From Lytechinus variegatus (Eukaryota; Echinodermata; Echinoidea; Temnopleuroida; Toxopneustidae): a stretch of 64,000 nucleotides of DNA. The DNA lies in the NCBI RefSeq assembly GCF_018143015.1, contig NC_054746.1, positions 11,213,532-11,277,531 of the forward strand, given 5' to 3'. Shown here piece by piece: positions 34,301-42,609 of the stretch (the stretch's first letter is position 1; the number at the start of each line of letters is the position of its first letter). The notes under the pieces are model-generated. The model did no database searches and was not told the DNA's origin. It worked only from the letters and a program-made list of their open reading frames with translations. The translations under genes were made by a program, and so were the position numbers.

Positions 34301-37300
34301 TACTCACGCCCCAATTCCAGTTGAATTTTGTTTTCTCTGCAGTAGCATACTGTAACACAGGAAATTTAATGTTTTTTTTCAATAAAAAGCAAAATATATA
34401 AGCAAAAACAAAGAATTACAAAAGGAAAAAAAAGACAAAAAAAATGATAGGCAAGAAAAGAAAAGGAAAGGAAAGAAAAAAAAGATAAGATAAGAAGAGA
34501 AATAAAAAAGAAAATGAATTAAAAGAGAAAAAAAATGATAGGAAAAGTGAAAAAAAAAATGATGAAAACAGAGAAGAAAAAAAGATAAAAGACAGAAAAA
34601 CCTAAAAGAAAAGAAACCAAAGAAGAAAAAAAACATAAAAAGCTTCAAAAATGAAACTGGTAAAAAAGGGAAAATAAAAAAAAGGAAAGAAAAAAAAAAG
34701 CAAGAGCCATGAAAATCTAAATAATAATGATAGAGCAAAAAGAAAAACTTAAAAAAATGAAAGAAGCAGATTGAAAATAACCCTTTTTTAAAGTCGCGGC
34801 AAAAATAGTGAGTCCATTCTAACTAGCAGGTTGCCATTACAAAGCCAAGGAGACAAGAATGAATTTATAATAAACATCTTGATGATTTGGCTTTCAGCAA
34901 TCCTGCTAGCTCTGTGAGTTAGGCAACAGAACAGTGGTACGGTATGGTAGTAGATCGTATTGCTGAATACTTTTCATGAATTCAATCATATCAAACACAT
35001 TATTTTCATGAAATTCACCAAACTTTCCCCATAAATAAACAATTACCTACAATGTAAAAATTTTGCTGAAATCATTTTTCCTTTTTACGATATTACCTTC
35101 TAATCGGACCCCTCTTCGCATGTGAAATATTTTGGTCACTTGAAAAAGGTATTGTTTTACCGAACGTGTGTTTTGTATGGGATAAGTTGAGAAAACAACA
35201 AAATTACTGATGTCTAGTGATGAGCTATTTTACCATATTTTATTATTTTTAGAATGTGAAAATGTGTTTTTGACCATTTTTCATCATCTTTCTATTCAAG
35301 TTCCCTTTGGAAGAATGTTGCAAAGTTTTGAGCGTATGAAATTATTTTCTGATGCTACAATGCGCACGTTTGGTAATACAAGGCCGGTCTGTAATACAGT
35401 GCGTATCAAAAAAAAGTTTACACTTTGAAAAAACTTTGAAAAAATCCTGTAAAATTATATATTTGTAATATCCTAAAGATTTTTCCACATTTTAACATTG
35501 GTACAGATCTATTTAAGCAAATGAGGATGTAACAGTCGAAAAATATTTCCGCTTGAGAGAGCACCACTTACTTTTGAAAAGTTAGTGAAAAATTATTGAA
35601 ATAGTTATGTGAATAAAAGTACACCTTAATCATGAAGAACATGTTGAATTTAGCTAGTAAAATTGATTTGAAGATATCTTTTACCTTTTTAACTTGTTTC
35701 CTTGCCCAAAACACTTTGAAGAGTGCATTGCGCCCCACCCCACTCCCTCACACACCAAGGCCATCGTGATGAAATTTGCTTTACACTGAGCAGTGATTTA
35801 CATGAAATGGCTTAGGCTTGATTTTCATTTTGCTAATCATTGTCAAGCATGGAAAAGGTGTGGAAAAACTAGTATTAAATAAAAAATGAAATGTAAACCC
35901 ACTTTAAATGATAAAAACTTAGTGAAAAATGCTGGAGATGTCTGATATAAACTTTTGTGCAAGGGAAATGTATAAGAAATGTTTCGCAGGGTAAATTTGA
36001 TTTCGCCCTTTCCCCTTGACACAGCGTGAAAACTAGCATTTCTGCGCAAACAGATTTCTGCAAGCTTTACTTAAATGGACAGTGCTCACTCAATTGTAAC
36101 TTTCTGTCAAAACCTTTACTTTCATTGGATAGATGAGACCCAAACCTAAGATTATATGTGAAACAAGTGGAATGCCTCTGGCCGTCTCACCTGCATCACG
36201 CGGTTCAATATAGCAGCAGTGCTGACTTTGAATACTACTCTAACTCGCACAAGATGTTCAGCGATACATGGTTACTCTTATGTCCACTTTTTATGAACTA
36301 GACCAATAAACTTACAGAGATATGATGGTTATTCAACAAAAAACCCCAACATGGCCAAAGTTCATTGACCTTACATGACCTGTGACCTTGATCATGTGAC
36401 CTGAAACTCGCACAGGATGTTCAGTGATACTTGATTACTCTTATGTACAAGTTTCATGAATCAGATCCATAAACTTTCAAAGTTATGATGGTAATTCAAC
36501 AGATACGCCCAGTTCGGCCAAAGTTCATTGACCTTTGACCTTGGTCATGTGACCTGAAACGCGCACAGGATGTTCAGAGATACTTGATTACTATAATGTC
36601 CAAGTTTAATGAACTAGACCAATAAACTTTCAAAGTTATGATGGTAATTCAACAGATATCTGCAATTCGGCCAAAGTTCATTGACCCTAAATGACCTTTG
36701 ACCTTGGTCATGTGACGTGAAACTCGTGCAGGATGTTCAGCGATACTTGATTAACCTTATGTCCAAGTTTCATGAACTAGGTCCATATATTTTCTAAGTT
36801 ATGATGACATTTCAAAAACTTAACCTCAGGTTAAGATTTCGATGTTGATCCCTCCAACATGGTCTAAGTTCATTGACCCTAAATGACCTTTGACCTTGGT
36901 CATGTGACATGAAACTCTAATAGGATGTTCAGTAATACTTGATTAACCTTATGGCCAAGTTTTATTAACTAGGTCCATATACTTTCTAAGTTATGACATC
37001 ATTTCAAAAACTTAACCTCAGGTTAAGATTTGATGTTGACGCCGCCGCCGCCGCCGCCGTCGGAAAAGCGGCGCCTATAGTCTCACTCTGCTTCGCAGGT
37101 GAGGCAAAAATTACTCACATGTTGTATATTTTTCAATCCCCAGGGCTTTTTCAAAGTGTAAACTATTTGTTGATACGCACTGTACAATCACTCACTATAC
37201 ATCACAGACTGATCAAGGCCCAGGGATTTGATTTCAACAGAACTACGGACCAGATCGCAGATGGAAGTAGAAAAAAAAGGAGGAATACCGAAAAGAGACC

Positions 37301-40300
37301 AAGGACAGGTAAAGAATAGGATTTTCAAATAGAATTTTTTTCCTCAGGCTCAGCTGAGGCTTAAAATTAATGTTAGACCTAGAACTAACTCGAGGCTGAG
37401 CTGAGTTGAGTAATAATAATGCCTATTTGGAGGTCGACTTGGCAATATGGACATGACGTCATGATAATGGAAGATGGAACTCCTTCCCTACTTTGATCTA
37501 CAATTGAGCACTACTGATTCATTGAACAAGTCTTAAGTTACAACTCATTTACTGAGTTAGATCTAGCTAAATTAGTCTAAAAAAAAGAGGCAAAAGCCAA
37601 GAACTTTTACCCTTTTTTAAAGACTTAACTTAGTAGGTATGCGAATATCGCGCGATGTGATCTCAATGCCGCAGCACCGGCAGCAGTTTCAGAACGAGTT
37701 TTGGTTGCTCTGTAAAGGGGTGGCTTTAAATGGGTGTAGATTTGGCGGTTTCTTGCCAATTTGGCTTATTTTCACTGATGATGTAGCTGAGAAAAATCCC
37801 CTTTGCCTCTATGCCAAATTTTGAAGATTGGACACATGGAAGTTGGATTTGGCTCATGTGAAAGTCTAATGTTATCTTTACCACCATGACTGCCCCAGAA
37901 GGTAAGTTTTGACGGTTTTAAACCTACTTTAACAGCTTGTTCATATATTTTTCTTGGTGTGTGGTAAATATAAATTGAATCTAAACCCCGGGGGGGGGGG
38001 CCACTTACATTGACGAGTGGATACCATGCGCGACCAAAAAAACACGTAAAAAGGATGTCTTTTTCACGACAGGGCACGTTACGTACGTAACGTGAAAAGG
38101 GTGTCAAAAACACAAAAATAATGAAAAAAGGGTATCTAATTCGCTATGAAGATTACGTGTTTAGGGTCGAATTTGCGGGGATGATAAAACAAAATTAAAA
38201 TGTTTTATAAAGGATGTCCTTTTTGCCCCAACACTTCGTGTTTAGAGTCCGATTTGCGCGAGGTGTAGAAGGTGGGGTCGTACTAAACCAAATAAGGTAA
38301 AGCAGACGACCGAAGGACCCGTAACAATAAAACATTCCTGTACTTGTTTAGGGGTTCATTTCAGGGAATATTTGCCAAGAGTATCGTTTTGTTTCCAATA
38401 CTTGTTAAGGGTAGGGTTTCACACGGCAATACTTGTTAAGGGGTGCGTTTTCAGAATATGGAAATTACGTGTTTAGGGTGCTTTTCGAGACCCCATGGTC
38501 GGGCATGGTATCCACTCGTGAATGGAAGTGGCCCCCCCGGGATCTAAACATCCCATCATTTAATTTTTACTTTCTCAAAATTGATTGTCAGAAATAGCAA
38601 ACTGCCACAAGAGTTGTGTGCTCCGTGACCATCATGATGAGTGCAGTGTCACTGGGAGCCCTAGCATGGATGCACCGGCTCAGAGGGATTATGTTAGCAG
38701 TTTGTGCATCGCATTGATTGAATTATTATTTGCTTTTGAGAACTAGAGTCTACTTGTTTACATCCTTTGATGAATATACACATTACACAATTTTAGCTTG
38801 TTTCAGTATTTTGTTGTAAGATAATTGGGATGTCATTTATATAGGCAAACTTAAATATACCAAGTCAGGATTTTTTTTGCAGCAGTGAGATTTGAATAAT
38901 TGATAATTACTAATCCATACATTTATCAAATACTGCAATACTGAGATCTTTCTGTAAGTATTCAATGTTTTATCATTCTGAAAGTTTTATCTAGAAGATG
39001 TGTTGTAGCAGAAGTTCCTGTCAAAAAATTCCAAACAATATAAAGGAAATTATATAAGTTTGAATATGTTTGGTAATGAGTTTATGAACAATTAACATAT
39101 CAATTTACTAATTAATAATTACTAATTGAATATTTAATACATTGATCAATTGAGACAAATTTGATCATCCTTTCTCTTCTCATCACCTGTTTTTACTCAA
39201 AAGTGAATAATATGTACAATTTTGTAAAAAAACCACATTTTTTTGGTCATGGTCGGTCACACATTTTGAATGGTCGCAATGAATGACAATGGCAATAATT
39301 AAATCAGATTTTTGATATTGAAAAAATCATAACTCTCTTAATATTTGGCCTAGGGTAATGGATAATATACCATTTTTAATGGGGTTTTCAGCAATTTCCA
39401 ATGCCTGGACTAGGTGGCAATGACATGTTAATTGTTATTCCACGATTTTCATTTTTTTTGTCACATACCTAAATTTACTTAGTCTTAGTCAATCTGCATT
39501 ATTGTGTCTGTTGTTTTCACATGCACTGGCAATAAGACGAGCTGTTGTCATCAGGTCACAGTTAGTGAGTTAGTGTCATAGTGAGTCAGACCTACCCAAC
39601 TCAGTGCAGGCTAGTTTTGATAAAGAAGGCTACTTCTCCAACTTGTCGCCTATGTCATCAAGGTGATGAAGACACTATCCACTTCATAGCTAGCTGCCAT
39701 GTGTTTGACACTCAGCGTGATGAACTCCAAGAAGAAGTAAGAAAATTAGGCCTTCCTGCATCTATCTGCTCCTTATTTTCCCAAGACTGCTGTGAAGATT
39801 ATGCTAAGTCCAGTATTACCTGTCCATCCAAAACTATCTTCCATGACCATGCATGACAGCTGGCCACTAAACTCTTATTCTTCCTATACAAAATCTACAT
39901 CTTGTTCAATGAATGAGTGCTCGTACCTACTTTCTCTCTTCTCTCTCTTCAACTAGACCAAAAGGTTCGGTCTCTGTTTTGTTGGTTGTTCAGCTGAACT
40001 TCATTGGCTTCACTCACCAAATAGAGACCGAAGTTCTAGCGCGATCTGTACAGCGGACTCAATGGCCATATGTTTATGTACTTAAGATCGGATAAAACGG
40101 GGAAGTGAATTTGCGCGACAGCCGAGGTAAGTCACTGTTTTTGTTCCTTTCAACTTTATTTTTCTCCGTTTTTTGGCAATTGATGCCAAGAGGGAATATA
40201 AATTTGCACTCTGGTCACTATAATTTTCGAAATTTTTATTCATTAAAGACAAAAATTTAAAGGCAGTGTATACAGCCACACGCGTGTGTCTTTACCATCC

Positions 40301-42291
40301 AGCCACACGCGTGTGGTTATATCCAGAACACATATCTGTGGATACCGCCACACGCCGCCAGTAATAACAGTAAAACACGTATGTCTGACCGTCTATATCA
40401 CGATCAAAATAACCTCATTTCTTCATTAAATTCTTACATTCTAAACCCCTTTGATATCCTTAGATCGTTTCAATTTCATTCTCACCGTCTTCTCTCCTTG
40501 CTTTTCTTGTCTTGTTACAAACGGTCGTCTGTTTAACAGCAAATTCTCTTTTTCTACTTGTGTCGATTCTGGCTTCCTTCGCGGTGGCAGACCCATACAG
40601 CGTTAGCGCAGCACAGTAGTAGACATACACAGTTTGGGTTTCGTACGTACGCGCACATTGCCTAGATTCAGTAGAGAATCGACACAAGTAGAAAAAGTGT
40701 GGAAATTTGCTATTTAACAGGCGGCCTTTTGTAACAAGACAAGAAAAGCAAGGAAAGAAGACGGTGAGAATGAAATTGAAACGATTTAAAGAAATCAAAG
40801 GGGTTTAGAATGTAAGAATTTAATGAAGAAATGAGGTTATTTTGATCGTGATATAGACGGTCAGACCTACATACCGCGGTACGTGTTTTACTGTTATTTG
40901 AGACCTTTCGTTTTCTGTGACGTGCCATGTGGACGTACGAGATTAAGGAAGTTTGGGAGCACTGCGCATGCGCGAAGTAATCTGTAACGAGCCTTCTCGT
41001 TCACTGACCAAATCTGTGACTCGTATTTGAGGGTTTTGACGTTCGGTGTCATAGTGCTCGAACGAGCGCTAGTTCCTACATGATGACGTCATCCCAGCTT
41101 GGCAAAAATGAATGAAGCCGCATCAACACTCGAGTTTCGTTGATTCAGCAGGGCTTGTAAACTGCAAATTACTGCTTGTTACCAGCTTTTCCATTACATT
41201 TAGTGTGTCCTGTTTTCAGACACTATATCCGATAGGTAATTGATGTTTTATTTCCAAACAACCCGGTGTTTTTTCGGCTTTTTGCGCAAGAGTGCAAATG
41301 TTGCACCCACACTCGCCCCACTGGTTCGTAGCGTGATGCTACGCCTGATTCTCCGGCCAAGCATCGGCCCACGGCCCGCTCGCTATCACGCTGGTATATG
41401 CTGTGGCGTGGTACGGGTACGTCGACTTAAATCGAAACTGTTTTCATCAATGTACGAACGTGATATTGAACGAGCGGTGTCACCACTTCCGGTGAACTAG
41501 GAATACGTTGCAGTCGCAGACAATCGAAATCTCTCTATTACTGGCGGCGTGTGGCGGTATCCACAGATAGGTGTTCTGGATATAACCACACGCGTGTGGC
41601 TGGATGGTAAAGACACACGCGTGTGGCTGTATACACTGCCAAATTGAAAAGCCCCGACGGGGGATTTTGCATTGCAAAAATGCAAGTCCCCTAATGGTGG
41701 CTGCACGATAGCGAGCCGTCTGTGTACGAGGAGAAATAAATTTTAAAAAATGTAAAAAAACTTCTCGAAACAGACGGCTGCCAGCAGTCTACTCTTCAAC
41801 ATACATGTAATGTTTGGACCTCATTGGTACTAGGAGTGGCTTGAATGTGTTGTTAGGCCTACTCTGAGTCTGAGCAAGTGTTTGTGCTCTTATAATCATT
41901 TATGCAACAATACGGCAACCAGCTGTAGATCTCCGGGATCAGCGAAGGAAGAAGAAGATGCCATGATAAAGGCTTTGAGATCCGCTACCTTCGGCTTCGC
42001 CGCATGCCGCAGGCAATGGCCAGTGTGGTCTGCGTGTCGCATGTCGTGTTGTTGTATAATTACTGACACCGATACAAGTACATGGGACAATGGAAATGCG
42101 ACTACGGTAAAAATAAGATAGCTTAGCGTAAGAATTCCTGATAAATCGTGACTGATAAGTACTAACATTGATGAAAAAATACTATTTCTTTCTTATATTA
42201 AAAAATATAGACTCATCTGACTCACAGAACTCCAAATCGTTGATAATGGACGTCTCAAAATTTGAACTATTTTAGATGTGGAAGTCGCCAT
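22259..42291 (-). CDS. MRPS10: Mitochondrial ribosomal protein S10 (uS10m), eight coding exons
   Basis: The product is a component of the mitochondrial 28S small ribosomal subunit. I joined eight exons by GT-AG sites on the minus strand: 42291-42226, 33126-33059, 27367-27309, 26650-26556, 25707-25571, 24028-23920, 23424-23335 and 22390-22259. Lengths 66+68+59+95+137+109+90+132 give 756 nt, 251 aa plus stop, with all phases consistent. The N-terminus (about residues 1-96) is basic and hydroxylated with few acids, as expected of a mitochondrial targeting region. The S10 domain spans about residues 97-208 and carries the family blocks [29 protein letters not shown] and [20 protein letters not shown]. 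The protein is longer than the vertebrate form (about 200 aa), mainly through the N-terminal region and a Ser/acidic C-terminal tail. The start is the first ATG of an exon that runs straight into a donor. Family identity is very sure; exons 1-3 rest on splice logic. Confidence 0.93.
22391..23334 (-). other. MRPS10: MRPS10 intron 7
   Basis: Contains a GAT/ATC trinucleotide-rich stretch (22425-22500) and the inverted-end element at 22683-23184. Confidence 0.8.
22683..23184. mobile_element. MRPS10: Inverted-end element in MRPS10 intron 7
   Basis: Starts CTAAGACCCCTGTTACACCAG and ends CCAGTGTAACAGGTCTTAG (its imperfect inverse). The interior repeats TTTACACCG and CGAGACTGGTCTCGGGGC-type segments. 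Non-coding. Confidence 0.7.
23335..23424 (-). CDS. MRPS10: MRPS10 exon 7
   Basis: Thirty codons reading [20 protein letters not shown] and then [10 protein letters not shown], a near match to vertebrate MRPS10. Acceptor TTTTCTCTCAG, donor GTAAAG. Confidence 0.95.
23470..23850 (+). repeat. Satellite-ended element (family C), short copy in MRPS10 intron 6
   Basis: Carries CTTTGACCTTAGTCATGTGACC, GTTAAGATTTGATGTTGACG, a CCGCC-rich tract and AAGCGGCGCCAATAGTCT, the same order as the end of the array at 36230-37110. Confidence 0.8.
23920..24028 (-). CDS. MRPS10: MRPS10 exon 6 (S10 core)
   Basis: The exon encodes [20 protein letters not shown], the most conserved block of mitochondrial S10. Acceptor TTCATTAG, donor GTAAGT, phase 0 at the end. 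Confidence 0.95.
24029..25570 (-). other. MRPS10: MRPS10 intron 5
   Basis: Holds a family A MITE copy (24309-24899), poly-C/poly-A tracts near 25390 and otherwise AT-rich sequence. Confidence 0.8.
24309..24899. mobile_element. Long palindromic MITE (family A), copy 2
   Basis: Shares GCTGAAAATAT, GCAAAATGCTGAAA, CATAAATATTCATTACGTGG and ATGAATATTCATGAAGACG with the copy at 4398-4999, with inverted ends TTTAAAAAGGTAC and TACCCCTTTTAA. More diverged. Confidence 0.75.
25571..25707 (-). CDS. MRPS10: MRPS10 exon 5 (start of S10 domain)
   Basis: The exon reads [19 protein letters not shown] and then [20 protein letters not shown], the start of the uS10m domain (family pattern DEPD.LY....VKGH..AVLDSY). 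Donor GTAAGT, phase 2. Confidence 0.93.
25920..26098. mobile_element. Partial copy of the GCCAAAGTAAGGC element (family D) in MRPS10 intron 4
   Basis: GTAGGATTATGACTTCATGG, GTGCCTTACTTTGGCACAAAT and GACAAAGAATCCCAC resemble the right half of 51881-52211. Confidence 0.55.
26556..26650 (-). CDS. MRPS10: MRPS10 exon 4
   Basis: The acceptor CTTTTTGCCAG and donor GTATGA bound a frame reading [20 protein letters not shown] and then a Gln/Thr/Ser-rich stretch. It is the poorly conserved linker before the S10 domain and ends in phase 0. Confidence 0.78.
26651..27308 (-). other. MRPS10: MRPS10 intron 3
   Basis: AT-rich, with a foldback MITE at 27058-27236. Confidence 0.8.
27058..27236. mobile_element. 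Foldback MITE in MRPS10 intron 3
   Basis: CCGTTTCATAAAGCTGTTTGTAAGTTAAGAGTGACTGGT-type left arm pairs with ACCACTGGTCATTCTTAAAGTCAC...TTTACGAATAGCTTTATGGAAC on the right. About 180 bp. Confidence 0.75.
27309..27367 (-). CDS. MRPS10: MRPS10 exon 3
   Basis: A 59-nt exon between acceptor TTTTTCAG and donor GTAACC. It reads [19 protein letters not shown] and links phase 2 to phase 1. The intron before it is 5.7 kb. Confidence 0.75.
28060..28455 (+). promoter_or_regulatory. CpG-rich segment with first-exon-like donor in MRPS10 intron 2
   Basis: Between about 28100 and 28420 CpG dinucleotides are far denser than in the surrounding AT-rich DNA (for example GGCGTCGCGCG, GGCGCGCGTCGCG, CCCGCGGG). 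The segment ends with ATGAAG followed by a consensus donor GTAAGT. It could be an alternative promoter or the start of a plus-strand nested transcript. No downstream exon was identified with confidence. Confidence 0.25.
28703..28803. repeat. Two adjacent perfect hairpins
   Basis: 23-bp perfect arms (28703-28725 and 28744-28766) with an 18-nt loop are followed by 12-bp arms GGCTATGTTACA / TGTAACATAGCC (28772-28783 and 28792-28803). Both loops contain TTGTATG or TTTGTA. Confidence 0.9.
28840..29316. mobile_element. Family A MITE, diverged copy 3
   Basis: Right half retains GGATGTGACATCATCAGCCC, CGAATATTTATTAAGACGTGC and GATTTTGATGAAATTTGCAGC; the left half is weaker. Confidence 0.6.
31185..31470. 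mobile_element. G/C-run dispersed element
   Basis: Long G, C, T and A homopolymers with GGTGGGCAGGGGCTTTGGCCCC and GGGGGTGGGCACCCCCCC. ORFs on both strands are homopolymer artefacts. It resembles the element near 5420-5640. Confidence 0.45.
31637..31790 (+). other. Possible coding exon or TE fragment in MRPS10 intron 2
   Basis: After an acceptor-like ...TTGTATTCGCCTAG, an open frame reads [20 protein letters not shown] and then [20 protein letters not shown] before running into a G homopolymer. Composition looks coding, but no clear donor and no known family are seen. It lies antisense to MRPS10. Confidence 0.2.
32244..32455. mobile_element. Foldback MITE, about 210 bp
   Basis: Left arm CGGTAGTCACTTAAGAACCAA through ACTCTCGCCGATGAAT is inverted on the right, ending CTTGGTTCTTAAGTGACTACCG. 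Arms are about 85-95 bp, nearly perfect, with GATCGTGxxCGTGCGTGTTCAATAC near the centre. Confidence 0.88.
33059..33126 (-). CDS. MRPS10: MRPS10 exon 2
   Basis: The acceptor CTTCCTGTTTCAG precedes an open stretch reading [20 protein letters not shown], followed by donor GTATGC. It ends in phase 2, which joins in frame to exon 3. It continues the basic N-terminal region. Confidence 0.75.
34378..34765 (+). repeat. Purine-rich (A/G) low-complexity tract
   Basis: Almost only A and G, with GATAAGATAAGA-like and AAAGGAAAG motifs and only scattered pyrimidines. The long Phe/Ser ORF on the other strand is an artefact of this composition. Confidence 0.9.
36230..37110 (+). repeat. Satellite-like array of about 160-bp monomers ending in GCCGCC tract (family C)
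   Basis: Five copies of AGGATGTTCAG(C/T)GATACTTG-type monomers near 36250, 36414, 36567, 36731 and 36921, each with CCAAAGTTCATTGACC and TGACCTTGGTCATGTGAC. The array ends TTAAGATTTGATGTTGACG, a (GCC)n run and AAAAGCGGCGCCTATAGTCT. The same end sequence is at 23740-23830. Confidence 0.9.
37986..38541 (-). mobile_element. MITE (family B), copy 2, inverted relative to copy 1
   Basis: Reverse-complement counterpart of 19454-20028, with terminal CATTGACGAGTGGATACCAT and an internal palindrome-like CACGTTACGTACGTAACGTG at about 38076-38095. Confidence 0.88.
39581..39860 (+). pseudogene. LINE ORF2 C-terminal fragment (CCHC-like knuckle)
   Basis: An open frame reads [20 protein letters not shown] and then [20 protein letters not shown]. 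The C-x2-C...H...C pattern with ED/ET-IHFI-SC is the region after RT in several non-LTR clades. Upstream RT is missing. Confidence 0.65.
40262..41640. mobile_element. 1.38-kb non-autonomous DNA transposon with two-tier inverted repeats
   Basis: Outer terminal inverted repeats of about 105 bp start GGCAGTGTATACAGCCACAC (40262) and end with its inverse (41640). Each holds two CCACACGCGTGTG(G/T) palindromes. Flanks AAATTTAAA (40253-40261) and AAATTGAAA (41641-41649) look like a 9-bp target duplication with one change. A second, inner inverted repeat pairs about 40380-40585 with 40665-40895. No transposase is visible. Confidence 0.88.
41650..42220. other. Intron 1 of MRPS10 near its first exon, nothing recognised
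   Basis: Moderately GC-rich around 41930-42060 with short ORFs on both strands; none has a recognisable motif. Confidence 0.35.
42226..42291 (-). CDS. MRPS10: MRPS10 exon 1 (start codon, presequence)
   Basis: ATG is at 42291-42289. It encodes 22 residues beginning [17 protein letters not shown], basic and Ser/Thr-rich with no acidic residue, typical of a mitochondrial presequence. The donor is GTGAG (42225-42221), phase 0, matching exon 2. The exon lies 312 bp from the DNAL1 start codon. Confidence 0.75.
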
Positions 42292-42603
42292 CTTGAATTT
42301 ATGACTATTTACAAAATGGAATAAAATTATTCATTTTTTCTGAAAAAAATATTTGATTTGTCAAAAATCATAAATGAAATAAAAAAATATTTTGTAGACA
42401 TAACATTCGTCAAAATTTTTCCCAATATCGATAAAATTATACAAATAATAAAAAAACTTGAACGAGAGTCGTAATCTTCATTTCGTTTCTATGGACACCC
42501 ACCACTGTCGGTGTGTCGAGTTGCCGTAGATTTTTCTGCTATTTTGAAGACTTCTTCTTCACAAATTTATTCCTCCCTTGATTAATTAAGCTTGTTGCAA
42601 GAA
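42292..42603. promoter_or_regulatory. Divergent MRPS10/DNAL1 intergenic region (putative bidirectional promoter)
   Basis: Only 312 bp separate the two start codons. The MRPS10 side (42292-42460) is very AT-rich; the DNAL1 side (42470-42560) is more GC-rich with several CpGs. One RFX-type half-site GTTGCC is at 42520-42525, without a convincing partner half. Neither strand has a clear TATA box placed for either start. Both 5' UTRs must lie here unless there are upstream non-coding exons. Confidence 0.65.
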
Positions 42604-42609
42604 ATGGCC
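42604..42609 (+). CDS. DNAL1: DNAL1 exon 1, coding part (ATG GCC)
   Basis: Only Met-Ala is encoded before the strong donor GTAAGT at 42610. The 5' UTR must lie in 42292-42603. A tiny first coding exon is plausible because the next exon continues in frame as [15 protein letters not shown]. Confidence 0.8.

Larger units (their letters stand above)
33127..42225 (-). other. MRPS10: MRPS10 intron 1 (9.1 kb)
   Basis: Contains, in order, an A/G-rich tract, a satellite-like array, a family B MITE, a LINE C-terminal fragment and the 1.38-kb two-tier inverted-repeat element. Stretches 33130-34370, 34770-36220 and 38550-39560 are AT-rich with nothing recognised. Confidence 0.75.

Noticed and set aside
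34379..34738. 119-codon Phe/Ser-rich minus-strand ORF
   Set aside because: Reverse strand of a purine-rich low-complexity tract; no start context or motif.
42520..42533. Full RFX X-box in the MRPS10/DNAL1 promoter
   Set aside because: Only the half-site GTTGCC is present; the following bases do not form RGYAAC.
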